Below are positions 34,201-41,366 of a stretch of DNA of 42,237 nt, piece by piece. This DNA comes from an uncultured Lachnoanaerobaculum sp. (GTDB taxonomy: Bacteria; Bacillota; Clostridia; Lachnospirales; Lachnospiraceae). The notes beneath the pieces were generated by a model. The model was not told where the DNA came from. It worked only from the letters and a program-made list of their open reading frames with translations, and did no database searches. A program made the position numbers and the translations under genes. Position 1 is the stretch's first letter; the number at the start of each line of letters is the position of its first letter. Location: assembly GCA_937925515.1 (NCBI GenBank), contig CALALP010000013.1:1-42237 (forward strand), given 5' to 3'.

Positions 34201-35297
34201 GTCAAAACTTATGGAATAGGTTATGGATTGCCCTGTGTTTGGTTGGAATATATCTACAACTTATAACAACTAAAACATTTGACAGCTACAATAGTATAAT
34301 AGTATTATTTATAGTCTTTATAAGTTTTTCAGTTATAAGAGCTTTATTTATAAAGTACTTTGGAAAAGAGCTTTTAAAGAGTTATTTTGACAAAATCTTG
34401 ATTGTAGTATTTTTATCAAATATAGTTTGCTTTGCAATGAGTGATAATAATATGATTTATGTTTTCATGATTTCATTTATTTTATTAGCAAGCCATGCGT
34501 ATTACTACATTTCCTATAATAATAGCTTTGACCTTGCAAGTTCTATTATGGGAATACCTGTAATGATATTAATTTCTTATAAATTAATGGATTTAAGTGC
34601 AAATCAGAAGTTTATAATTATATGTGCAGTTTTGGTTATAATATGTGCTATCTCGAGATATTTTTATGATATATATATCAATGCAGGTAAGTTTAAAAAT
34701 GTCTATGATTGGTTTAGTGTATTTTCAATAGTATATCTAATTATATTTGTTTTAGGCGTAGATACTAAGTTCTACTCAGTTTTACTTTTAGCTATATCTG
34801 CATATATTTGGCAATATAGATGTATAAAGAAATTTGAGAAACCACTACTTACACTATCTCTTTTGATTGTAACAGTTGCATTTTGGATTCAGCAGTTTGT
34901 TACTATAAATAAATTGATAGTTCAAGAATACTATATGTTAGTTTTGGCTATATCTACATTTTCACTTAAATTTATCTACAAAGAGGAAAGAGAAAAGCTT
35001 GCTAAATTTCAAAATGCTACATATACACTATGTATATTTATACTTGGTGTGTTTGCAGTAGATGAGGGAAATGTAAATAATGCTATAATCTATATTTTGA
35101 TATGTATTTTTACCTTTGTAATTGCTATAATTTATAAGAATAAGTTTATGAGAAATGTAGGTTTTTGCTTTGCCTTGCTTACAGCACTTTATATGACTAG
35201 AGATTTTTGGCTTAGTATAGGTTGGTGGGCAATACTTTTAGTATTAGGAATTTTATTAATAGTATTTGCTGCCACAAATGAGAAAAGGAAGAAATAA
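31236..35297 (+). CDS. Giant polytopic membrane protein (SCO7613/DUF2157-like)
   Basis: 1353 residues. An N-terminal membrane segment (residues ~1-18) leads to a hydrophilic region with Asn/Gln/Glu-rich imperfect repeats (about 75-165; units like S-E-N-I and E-K-Q-D-I-Y). From about residue 190 to the end there is a nearly unbroken series of hydrophobic segments, I estimate over 30. The first block (F-I-M-I-S-G-L-V-F-A-T-T-T-W) recalls the DUF2157/SCO7613-type membrane proteins, judged from memory. No enzymatic motif was seen. GGGGG lies 6-7 bases upstream of the ATG. It lies between the SPFH gene and uvrB with short gaps, so cotranscription is likely. Function unknown. Confidence 0.8.
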   Translation: MFLISVIMIILFLVIVSKQNKKDKDEIEYLKSELFRAEDKSNYILNKIASKYPEFADEILKEYYNNQRAGEYSQPNYNVNQNAYYNENTNAESILDKQELEKQEVYNSENINAGNILNSQKVEKQDIYHSENILNKQEVENQDISNNENISENQDIYYDTTYISRDIKLVNKRKVVTKSEEQIKQERIKFNSTLSLCLGAVFIMISGLVFATTTWKILPNFIKLISLAIFAVLFYVASFVAYKKLDIIRTAKTFYVLGSIYVFVFVLAAGYFRLLGEYLSIRGSGRFLLFFIGMFFTEISLIYGLKLFREKWYGYICASGVSICFGLLVYTFTYEIKSLSFYYGIFAVVLIMIDRYKLINRLSQMFEPVKIIYPRYSQVSFILACTMIAAFHRNNLSFAAVMLLLSAVCIFLTYRDRKAEYLPFGLFLIVLVIFKLIHIKGIYELMYKVLILNVMGISLRLIKLSKKKEDVVYSEISENILKFIKYIPYVTCVVLEIFVLKDIYNPYFLVVFSTFMAVLMVIWLNLLDNDRQLSVTVNIAFYIFSFALFEYINVNLEIFLAVYLTVLCVIMLSRRFVEKTFKVSFTKDAKLIDYMVFICAGTSLIMSSTELFLRCTLNSVYYTFLILVNVFLIHKYDLKVKLSAAFNIAFYVFAFTLINYFIKNEKVNWLIYVIVTTLLLLGKDTITKYTKQEFDLSSDFASLAASVSLNFIFTFLIVSEYFVLDWLSILGVFLVLVNVILIHRLTLKIKLSLAVNIVIYVFMYTIYRYIGIDVRLYIATVVIVSCIFILTNEIMLRFLKTEFDKISLIASAIVSVAFNINLFFDLYKPFRVFYREDIYSSIVPSWAMVVKSADTIYANIALLISLLFLLVVFIKYKNKILVLKYFDHIIQIGSILICGNLLALGLNIFIRPAYLVLCYIIIYMVYTTYKKESIDKLIVIISVIAGVLDFTNAIYSEYYILTPYLLVLATYIVIKLYFIKPTFEINENSQNLWNRLWIALCLVGIYLQLITTKTFDSYNSIIVLFIVFISFSVIRALFIKYFGKELLKSYFDKILIVVFLSNIVCFAMSDNNMIYVFMISFILLASHAYYYISYNNSFDLASSIMGIPVMILISYKLMDLSANQKFIIICAVLVIICAISRYFYDIYINAGKFKNVYDWFSVFSIVYLIIFVLGVDTKFYSVLLLAISAYIWQYRCIKKFEKPLLTLSLLIVTVAFWIQQFVTINKLIVQEYYMLVLAISTFSLKFIYKEEREKLAKFQNATYTLCIFILGVFAVDEGNVNNAIIYILICIFTFVIAIIYKNKFMRNVGFCFALLTALYMTRDFWLSIGWWAILLVLGILLIVFAATNEKRKK

Positions 35298-35302
35298 AAT
35301 AT

Positions 35303-37285
35303 ATGAAGTTTGAATTACATTCAGAATATAAGCCTACCGGCGATCAGCCACAGGCTATTGAAAAGTTAGTTGAGGGATTTAAAGAGGGAAATCAGTTTCA
35401 GACTTTACTTGGCGTTACAGGTTCAGGAAAAACATTTACAATGGCAAATATTATAGAGAAACTTCAAAAGCCGACACTTATAATTGCACATAATAAAACA
35501 CTTGCAGCACAGCTTTATAGTGAGTTTAAAGAGTTTTTCCCAAATAATGCAGTAGAGTATTTTGTAAGCTACTATGACTACTATCAGCCGGAGGCTTATG
35601 TTCCGTCAACTGACACTTACATTGAAAAAGATTCATCTATAAATGATGAAATAGATAAACTTAGACATAGTGCCACTGCTGCACTTTCAGAAAGAAAAGA
35701 TGTTATAATAGTAGCCTCTGTTTCTTGTATTTATGGTCTTGGAAGTCCTATTGATTATAATGAAATGGTGGTGTCATTAAGACCCGGAATGGAAAAAGAC
35801 AGGGACGATGTCATTAGAAAACTTATAGATATTCAATATATGAGAAATGATATGGACTTTCATCGTGGGACTTTTAGAGTAAGAGGAGATAGTCTTGAGA
35901 TATTTCCTGCTTACTCAAGTAAAGAGGCTTATAGAGTTGAATTTTTTGGAGATGAGGTAGAAAGAATAAGTCAGATTGATGTGCTTACCAGAAATGTAAT
36001 CTGCGAGCTTGGTCATATAGCAGTATTTCCTGCATCTCATTATGTAGTAGCACCTGAAAAAATGCTTAGAGCAGCCGAGGAGATACTTAAAGAATGTGAT
36101 GAGAGAGTAAAGTATTTTAAGGAAGAGGAAAAATTTCTTGAGGCACAAAGAATTGATGAAAGAACTCATTTTGATGTGGAAATGATGAAAGAAACAGGCT
36201 TTTGCTCAGGAATAGAAAATTATTCAAGACATCTGACAGGCTCAAAGGCAGGAGAGCCGCCATATACTTTGATTGACTATTTTAAAGGGGAATTTTTAAT
36301 AATAGTAGATGAATCTCATATTACAATACCTCAAGTTAGGGGAATGTATGCAGGGGATCGTTCAAGAAAGACTACTTTGGTTGAGTATGGTTTTAGACTA
36401 CCAAGTGCATTGGACAATAGACCTCTTGAATTTAGCGAGTTTGAAAGTAAAATAGATCAAATGCTATTTGTGTCTGCAACTCCGTCAGTTTATGAAGAAA
36501 ATCATGAACTTAACAGAGTAGAGCAAATTATAAGACCTACAGGACTCCTTGACCCAGAGGTGAGTGTAAGACCGGTGGAGGGGCAGATTGATGATTTAAT
36601 AAGTGAAGTAAATAAGGAAGTTGAAAAGAAAAATAAAGTTCTTATAACTACTCTTACAAAAAAAATGGCAGAAGATTTATGTGATTTTATGAAAGAAGTT
36701 GGAATTAGGGTTAGATATTTACATTCTGATATTGATACACTTGAAAGAGCCGAAATTATAAGAGATATGAGGCTTGATGTATTTGACGTACTTATAGGAA
36801 TCAACCTTTTGAGGGAGGGGCTTGATATTCCTGAAATAACTTTAGTTGCAATACTTGATGCTGACAAAGAGGGATTTTTAAGAAGTGAAACTTCACTTAT
36901 CCAAACAATAGGTAGGGCTGCAAGAAATGCAGACGGACATGTTATAATGTATGCAGATACTATAACGGATTCTATGAAAAAAGCTATTGATGAAACAAAT
37001 AGAAGACGTGAAATTCAAGAAAAGTATAATAAAGAGCATGGAATAACTCCGACAACCATAAAAAAGGCAGTAAGAGATGTTATTGCGATTTCAAAAGCCG
37101 CTATTGCAGATGATAAGACTTGGAAAAAAGAACCTGAGTCTATGGATCTTGATGAGCTTAAAAAACTTTCAAAAGAGCTTGAAAAGAAAATGCTTAAGGC
37201 GGCAGCTGAACTGAACTTTGAGGAGGCTGCTATGCTAAGGGACAGAATGAGCGAAGTAAAGAAAATGATTTTGGAGCAAGAATGA
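35303..37285 (+). CDS. uvrB: UvrABC system protein B
   Basis: Helicase-like damage-verifying subunit of nucleotide excision repair, 660 residues. Motifs: Walker A G-V-T-G-S-G-K-T, the damage-probing beta-hairpin Y-Y-D-Y-Y-Q-P-E-A-Y, the DEAD-type D-E-S-H, I-N-L-L-R-E-G-L-D and Q-T-I-G-R-A-A-R-N, and a C-terminal UVR domain (E-L-N-F-E-E-A-A-M-L-R-D). It starts 5 bases after the membrane protein gene, behind AAGGAAG. No LexA box was found just upstream, and uvrA is not in the window. The stop overlaps the next ATG. Confidence 0.97.
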   Translation: MKFELHSEYKPTGDQPQAIEKLVEGFKEGNQFQTLLGVTGSGKTFTMANIIEKLQKPTLIIAHNKTLAAQLYSEFKEFFPNNAVEYFVSYYDYYQPEAYVPSTDTYIEKDSSINDEIDKLRHSATAALSERKDVIIVASVSCIYGLGSPIDYNEMVVSLRPGMEKDRDDVIRKLIDIQYMRNDMDFHRGTFRVRGDSLEIFPAYSSKEAYRVEFFGDEVERISQIDVLTRNVICELGHIAVFPASHYVVAPEKMLRAAEEILKECDERVKYFKEEEKFLEAQRIDERTHFDVEMMKETGFCSGIENYSRHLTGSKAGEPPYTLIDYFKGEFLIIVDESHITIPQVRGMYAGDRSRKTTLVEYGFRLPSALDNRPLEFSEFESKIDQMLFVSATPSVYEENHELNRVEQIIRPTGLLDPEVSVRPVEGQIDDLISEVNKEVEKKNKVLITTLTKKMAEDLCDFMKEVGIRVRYLHSDIDTLERAEIIRDMRLDVFDVLIGINLLREGLDIPEITLVAILDADKEGFLRSETSLIQTIGRAARNADGHVIMYADTITDSMKKAIDETNRRREIQEKYNKEHGITPTTIKKAVRDVIAISKAAIADDKTWKKEPESMDLDELKKLSKELEKKMLKAAAELNFEEAAMLRDRMSEVKKMILEQE

Positions 37286-38028
37286 TAAGTAGAGAACATT
37301 TAGTTGCAGATACTGCAATGCTTGCAGGAAAGATAATGCTTGTAAGTGGTGCTGATATATATAGAGTAGAAGATACTATGAATAGAATACTTAAAAAAAG
37401 TAGTGGAAATGCGACTGCTTTCGTTCTTGCTACAGGTATAACATTAACTGTTATATGTAAGGATACTACTATAACTCTTACAAAAAGAATAGGAGATAGA
37501 AAGACAAATCTAAACCATATATATGAAGTAAACAGCATTTCCAGAAAACTTTCTTCAGGTGAAATAGATATAGAAAAAGCTTATGAAAGTCTTGTAAAAA
37601 TTGAACAAGTAGAGCAGTACAATAGCAAACTTAAAGGTATCGGTTATATTGGAGTAGCCTTATTTTTTGCAGTGCTGTTAGGTGGAGATTTTATGACCTG
37701 CATTGCAACAGGCATAGTTGGAGTTGTACTTGCTATAATTAATTACCTTATAACAAAAGTTAAGTTAAATGATTTTTGTGTAAATGCAGTTTGCAGTTTT
37801 GGAATTACAGTAGCAGCAATGTTACTTAAAAACTTTATAAAAGACATAAATTTTGATATTATGATAATAGGTGCTATAATGCCTATGGTTCCGGGGGTTA
37901 CATTTACAACTGCTATAAGAGATACTTTAAATGGAGATTATACAGCAGGAATGGCGAGAATGTTGGAGGCTATTGTAATTGCACTTGCAGTTGCAACAGG
38001 AACAGGAAGTGCAATAGCTTTATTTTAA
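37282..38028 (+). CDS. Threonine/serine exporter ThrE-type, N-terminal half (YjjP-like)
   Basis: A 248-residue protein of the ThrE/DUF1212 family. The conserved soluble N-terminal portion (L-V-S-G-A-D-I-Y-R-V-E-D-T-M-N-R) is followed by about five membrane segments and the M-P-M-V-P-G-V-T-F-T motif. It overlaps the uvrB stop (ATGA) with GGAG upstream, so translation is coupled. With the next gene it forms a split version of the single-chain ThrE exporter. Likely exports small amino acids or related acids; substrate unproven. Confidence 0.85.
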   Translation: MISREHLVADTAMLAGKIMLVSGADIYRVEDTMNRILKKSSGNATAFVLATGITLTVICKDTTITLTKRIGDRKTNLNHIYEVNSISRKLSSGEIDIEKAYESLVKIEQVEQYNSKLKGIGYIGVALFFAVLLGGDFMTCIATGIVGVVLAIINYLITKVKLNDFCVNAVCSFGITVAAMLLKNFIKDINFDIMIIGAIMPMVPGVTFTTAIRDTLNGDYTAGMARMLEAIVIALAVATGTGSAIALF

Positions 38029-38060
38029 AAATATTTTATCAGTAATAAGGTGGAGGTCAA

Positions 38061-38489
38061 ATGATAATTCAAACATTAGGTGCTTTTTTTGCTGTGATTT
38101 CATTTGCAATACTTATAGAGATACCTAAAAAGCTTGTTGTGTTTGCAGGCTTAACAGGAATGGTAGGTTGTTTTGTATTTCTACTTGCACAAAATTATTA
38201 TAAATCAATAGTTGCAGTAGCATTTATTTCTTCTATGGTAATATCACTTTTAAGTCATATATTTGCAAGAATGCTTAAATCTCCGGTATCGGTATTTTTT
38301 GTTGCCGGAATTTTGCCAAGCGTACCGGGAGGCTCTATATATAGAAGTGTTTATTACCTGATATATAATGAAACAGAAAGAGCAAATTTTTATTTTATAG
38401 AAACATTGCAGATTGCAGGTGCAATAGCTTTAGCAATTTTTATTACAGATTCATTTTTTAAAGTACTACCTAAAAAGATTAAAAAGTAG
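38061..38489 (+). CDS. Threonine/serine exporter ThrE-type, C-terminal half (YjjB-like)
   Basis: A 142-residue membrane protein with about four to five hydrophobic segments and the family motif G-I-L-P-S-V-P-G-G-S-I-Y-R. GGTGGAGG precedes the ATG, 32 bases after its partner gene. The pair together matches the length and order of full ThrE. Confidence 0.85.
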   Translation: MIIQTLGAFFAVISFAILIEIPKKLVVFAGLTGMVGCFVFLLAQNYYKSIVAVAFISSMVISLLSHIFARMLKSPVSVFFVAGILPSVPGGSIYRSVYYLIYNETERANFYFIETLQIAGAIALAIFITDSFFKVLPKKIKK

Positions 38490-38520
38490 AAAAAAATTTT
38501 CTTATGGTGTATTATATTTA

Positions 38521-38593
38521 GTGCTTGTGGCGTATTGGATAACGCATCAGACTCCGACTCTGAAGACTATGGGTTCGAGTCCCATCTTGCACA
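38521..38593 (+). tRNA. tRNA-Arg (anticodon CCG)
   Basis: A 73-base cloverleaf without encoded CCA. The D stem GCGT/ACGC, the anticodon stem TCAGA/TCTGA with loop CTCCGAC (anticodon CCG, reading CGG), and the T stem ATGGG/CCCAT with loop TTCGAGT are all perfect. The acceptor stem GTGCTTG/CTTGCAC has two adjacent T-T mismatches (positions 5-68 and 6-67). Flanking bases TTTAGTG (38517-38523) and CACTAAA (38592-38598) are also complementary. Confidence 0.85.
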
Positions 38594-38642
38594 CTAAAAA
38601 CATTTGAGTAAGTAGCATCTAGTTGTAACTTAGGAGGGAAAC

Positions 38643-39611
38643 TTGAAATTAAACTTAAAATTTAAATTTACGAAAAACAAAGCCATTATTATATTTTCAG
38701 TTTTAGTAGTTTTATTGATTGTGATAATATTGATATTTGACAAAAGAAATGATAAAAAAAGTAATGTAAAGGCAAGTTCTGAAGTAACCACTGCCCAAAC
38801 GCAAACAGAGCAAGTTGAAAGCGTAGTTATGAAACTTGCAGATTTTGATAAATATGGCCTGCAAATAGATGCTGTTCCTGAGATTACTACTTTGGTATCA
38901 AATTATCAAAAAGCAAAAATTACAGGTGATGAAAAATTAATGCTAACAGTCTATGGCAGAACTGTTGAAGATGAGGCATTAAAGGCTAAACTTGAAGAAG
39001 ATAAAAGATATTATGAAAAGTTTAGTGATACAGTATGTTATGAAACTAAGGGAGTTGTGGAGGACTCCTATCTTGTGTTTATAAGTTCAAAAATAAAATT
39101 TAGATTTGTGGATACTTTAGCCTCAAATTTTACTTGGACTTATGTGCAAAAACAAAGCGACGGAAGTTTTATATTTAAAGACCCTTTTAATCTTACAACG
39201 GAAGAAACAGCTTATGTAAACAAGATTTCAGCAAGCAATGAAGTTAAGGAACTTGCCGCTAAGTCAAGGAAAGAACTAGCAGAGGCAGTTATTTCAGACG
39301 CAGAACTTGCAAATATGTATAAGATATTATCTAATTCCTCTGTTTCAGATGTAAAAGAAACAAATGAAAGCGTAGATGAAACAAAAGAGAGTGTGAGCGA
39401 GGCACAAATAAGTATTATAGAAGAAAGTACAAAGAGTGAAACAAGTACTCAAGGCGAAAATTTAAGTTCAGAAAGTGAAACCTCACAGGCAGAAAGCCAA
39501 AGCTTAGAAACTACTGAATCAAAAACCACTAAATCAGAGAGTACTGAAAGTCCTACGACTTCTCAAGTAGAAACTACCACTGCAAGCGAGGAAACTTCTG
39601 CATCAAATTAA
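38643..39611 (+). CDS. Membrane-anchored protein with Ser/Thr/Glu-rich tail
   Basis: 322 residues, unknown function. One N-terminal membrane anchor (I-I-I-F-S-V-L-V-V-L-L-I-V-I-I-L) has positive residues before it, so the rest should lie outside the cell. Residues ~65-205 look like a compact domain of the NTF2-like size class (Y-Q-K-A-K-I-T-G-D ... Y-E-K-F-S-D-T-V-C-Y-E-T-K), a guess from pattern only. Residues ~230-322 are low-complexity Ser/Thr/Glu/Gln, with no sorting signal. The start is TTG at 38643, with GGAGGG closely upstream. It lies between the tRNA and a strong hairpin. Confidence 0.75.
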   Translation: MKLNLKFKFTKNKAIIIFSVLVVLLIVIILIFDKRNDKKSNVKASSEVTTAQTQTEQVESVVMKLADFDKYGLQIDAVPEITTLVSNYQKAKITGDEKLMLTVYGRTVEDEALKAKLEEDKRYYEKFSDTVCYETKGVVEDSYLVFISSKIKFRFVDTLASNFTWTYVQKQSDGSFIFKDPFNLTTEETAYVNKISASNEVKELAAKSRKELAEAVISDAELANMYKILSNSSVSDVKETNESVDETKESVSEAQISIIEESTKSETSTQGENLSSESETSQAESQSLETTESKTTKSESTESPTTSQVETTTASEETSASN

Positions 39612-39651
39612 TATAAGTTTTGAGAATAAAATATAGAAAGAGGATATAAGT

Positions 39652-39690
39652 TGTTGCACTAAAACAGTTATAAAAACTTTTAGTGCAACA
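39652..39690 (+). terminator. Hairpin between the anchored protein and queA
   Basis: A perfect 13-bp stem (39652-39664 with 39678-39690) around a 13-base loop. It is followed by GCTTTGTTGTT, a poor T-run, and ends only 20 bases before the queA ATG. Confidence 0.7.
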
Positions 39691-39710
39691 GCTTTGTTGT
39701 TAGAAAACTA

Positions 39711-40727
39711 ATGAATGTAAAAGATTTTTGGTATGATTTACCAGAGGAATTAATAGCACAATCTCCACTTGAAGATAGAGCATCTTCAAGACTCTTAGTA
39801 GTTGATAAAAAAAGTGGAGAAGTAAAGCATGAACATTTTAGAGATATAAAAAAGTATTTAAAAAAAGGAGATTGCCTTGTTATAAATGATACTAAGGTAA
39901 TTCCTGCAAGAATCTTTGGAACAAGAGAGGGCTTTAAGGGCAAAATAGAAGTATTACTTTTAAAGAGAAAAGATTCAGATATTTGGGAGGCACTTGTAAA
40001 GCCGGGTAAGAAATGTAAAATAGGAACTGTAATAGATTTTGGCGAGTTAAAAGGCGAGATTATAGATATTATTGAGGACGGTAACCGTCTTATTAAATTT
40101 AGCTATAATGGGATATTTGAGGAAGTACTTGATAGAATAGGTCAAATGCCATTGCCCCCTTATATTAATCATGAATTAAAAGATAAGAATAGATACCAAA
40201 CAGTATATGCAAAGTATGACGGTTCAGCAGCGGCACCCACTGCCGGATTACATTTTACAAAAGAACTTTTAAAAGAACTTGAAGAAATGGGCGTAAATAT
40301 CGCTTATGTAACTTTACATGTAGGACTTGGAACTTTTAGACCTGTTAAAGTAGAAAATATTTTAGACCATAAAATGCACTCTGAATACTATGTAGTAAGC
40401 AAAGAAACTGCTGATTTGGTAAATAAGACTAAACAAGCAGGAAATAGAGTGATATGCGTAGGTACTACAAGTTGTAGAACCATAGAAAGTGCTACAGAAA
40501 ACGGAAAGCTTATGGCAAAGTCAGACTGGACAAGTATTTTTATATACCCTAGTTATGAATTTAAGATTACTGACGGATTAATTACAAATTTTCATCTCCC
40601 AAGCTCAACACTTATTATGCTTGTAAGTGCATTTATGGGAAGAGAGAAAACTCTTGAAGTGTATAAAGAGGCAGTAAGAGAAAAGTATAGATTCTTTTCG
40701 TTTGGAGATGCCTCAATGATTGTTTAG
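39711..40727 (+). CDS. queA: S-adenosylmethionine:tRNA ribosyltransferase-isomerase
   Basis: Transfers and rearranges the ribose of SAM onto preQ1 in tRNA, giving epoxyqueuosine. The 338-residue protein has the family's usual length and motifs: F-W-Y-D-L-P-E-E-L-I-A-Q near the start, I-N-D-T-K-V-I-P-A-R, A-A-P-T-A-G-L-H-F-T, H-V-G-L-G-T-F-R-P-V and N-F-H-L-P-S-S-T-L. No clear Shine-Dalgarno precedes the ATG, which is odd in this window, but N-terminal homology supports the start. tgt is not in the window. Confidence 0.95.
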   Translation: MNVKDFWYDLPEELIAQSPLEDRASSRLLVVDKKSGEVKHEHFRDIKKYLKKGDCLVINDTKVIPARIFGTREGFKGKIEVLLLKRKDSDIWEALVKPGKKCKIGTVIDFGELKGEIIDIIEDGNRLIKFSYNGIFEEVLDRIGQMPLPPYINHELKDKNRYQTVYAKYDGSAAAPTAGLHFTKELLKELEEMGVNIAYVTLHVGLGTFRPVKVENILDHKMHSEYYVVSKETADLVNKTKQAGNRVICVGTTSCRTIESATENGKLMAKSDWTSIFIYPSYEFKITDGLITNFHLPSSTLIMLVSAFMGREKTLEVYKEAVREKYRFFSFGDASMIV

Positions 40728-40749
40728 GGAAAATAATTATTTTAGATAC

Positions 40750-40793
40750 AAATAAGGTGTATAAGACTATTACTAATGATATACACCTTATTT
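40750..40793. terminator. Bidirectional terminator between queA and the small minus-strand genes
   Basis: A perfect 14-bp stem (40750-40763 with 40780-40793) with AT-rich sequence on both sides. It lies 22 bases after the queA stop and 22 bases from the end of the convergent small gene, so it can serve both. Confidence 0.8.
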
Positions 40794-40815
40794 ATATTCT
40801 CTTGTATACAAAATA

Positions 40816-40947
40816 TTATAATACCTCGTATGCTACACCATATTGTTGCATTGCTATGGCTTTAGTATTATTATGACTCTTAGCCTCAATCCAAACAGTG
40901 GTTACTTTTCCTGTTTGTCTGTCTTTTAATCTAATTGCAATTTTCAT
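40816..40947 (-). CDS. Small protein of 43 residues, unknown function
   Basis: A short minus-strand frame, M-K-I-A-I-R-L-K-D-R ending Y-G-V-A-Y-E-V-L. Support: a Shine-Dalgarno AGGATGA about 6 bases before the ATG, 20 bases after the stop of the 74-residue gene, and a terminator right after it. Composition is basic and soluble, without a membrane segment or known motif. I do not recognise it. Its length keeps confidence moderate. Confidence 0.6.
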   Translation of the reverse strand: MKIAIRLKDRQTGKVTTVWIEAKSHNNTKAIAMQQYGVAYEVL

Positions 40948-40967
40948 ATAAACTCATCCTAAAAAAG

Positions 40968-41192
40968 TTAGTTAGAAGATTTTCTTTCCTTAATTGATTT
41001 ATACCAAGCCTCTGTTTCAGCTAGATTTGATGATTTAAAACCATGATTTCTAATACTATCTAATCTTCTTTCATATTCCTCATCTGAAAGAGAATCAAGC
41101 TTATCTTTATATCTCTTTACTCTCTCATTGTGTTTTTCTAGCTTATCATGAGTATCAGATAAAAAATTTCCTAATGAATCAAAAAATGACAT
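40968..41192 (-). CDS. Small hydrophilic protein of 74 residues, unknown function
   Basis: A minus-strand frame giving M-S-F-F-D-S-L-G-N-F-L-S-D-T-H-D, then a highly charged helical stretch (H-N-E-R-V-K-R-Y-K-D-K-L-D-S-L-S-D-E-E-Y-E-R-R-L-D). GGGGG lies about 5 bases before the ATG. A coiled coil is plausible. It is the first gene of a two-gene unit with the 43-residue protein. The insertion-sequence end is only about 28 bases upstream of its start, leaving almost no room for a native promoter. Confidence 0.7.
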   Translation of the reverse strand: MSFFDSLGNFLSDTHDKLEKHNERVKRYKDKLDSLSDEEYERRLDSIRNHGFKSSNLAETEAWYKSIKERKSSN

Positions 41193-41215
41193 AAATACCC
41201 CCTTAAAATTTATTT

Positions 41216-41269
41216 AATAAGGGGCTGTCGCAAAATTAACTTTTTAGTTAACTTAGCGACAGCCTTATT
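41216..41269. terminator. Hairpin at the insertion-sequence end
   Basis: The arms AATAAGG..CTGTCGC (41216-41231) and GCGACAGCCTTATT (41256-41269) pair, with two extra G on the left; a GTTAAC-centred inner pairing extends it. It overlaps the terminal repeat and could stop transcripts entering or leaving the element. Confidence 0.6.
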
Positions 41270-41285
41270 TTATAAAATCATAATA

Positions 41286-41324
41286 AGTGAGGTTAGAGTC
41301 TGTTTTACAGAATCTTTCCTCACT
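41286..41324. terminator. Terminator inside the insertion sequence
   Basis: Stem AGTGAGG/CCTCACT (41286-41292 with 41318-41324) with a further TCTGT/ACAGA pairing inside, followed on the + strand by TTTTT. It lies past the transposase stop and may block both the transposase transcript and read-in. Confidence 0.65.
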
Positions 41325-41366
41325 TTTTGCGTACCTTAATAAAAGGGGACTTTTTTCTCTTTATCC

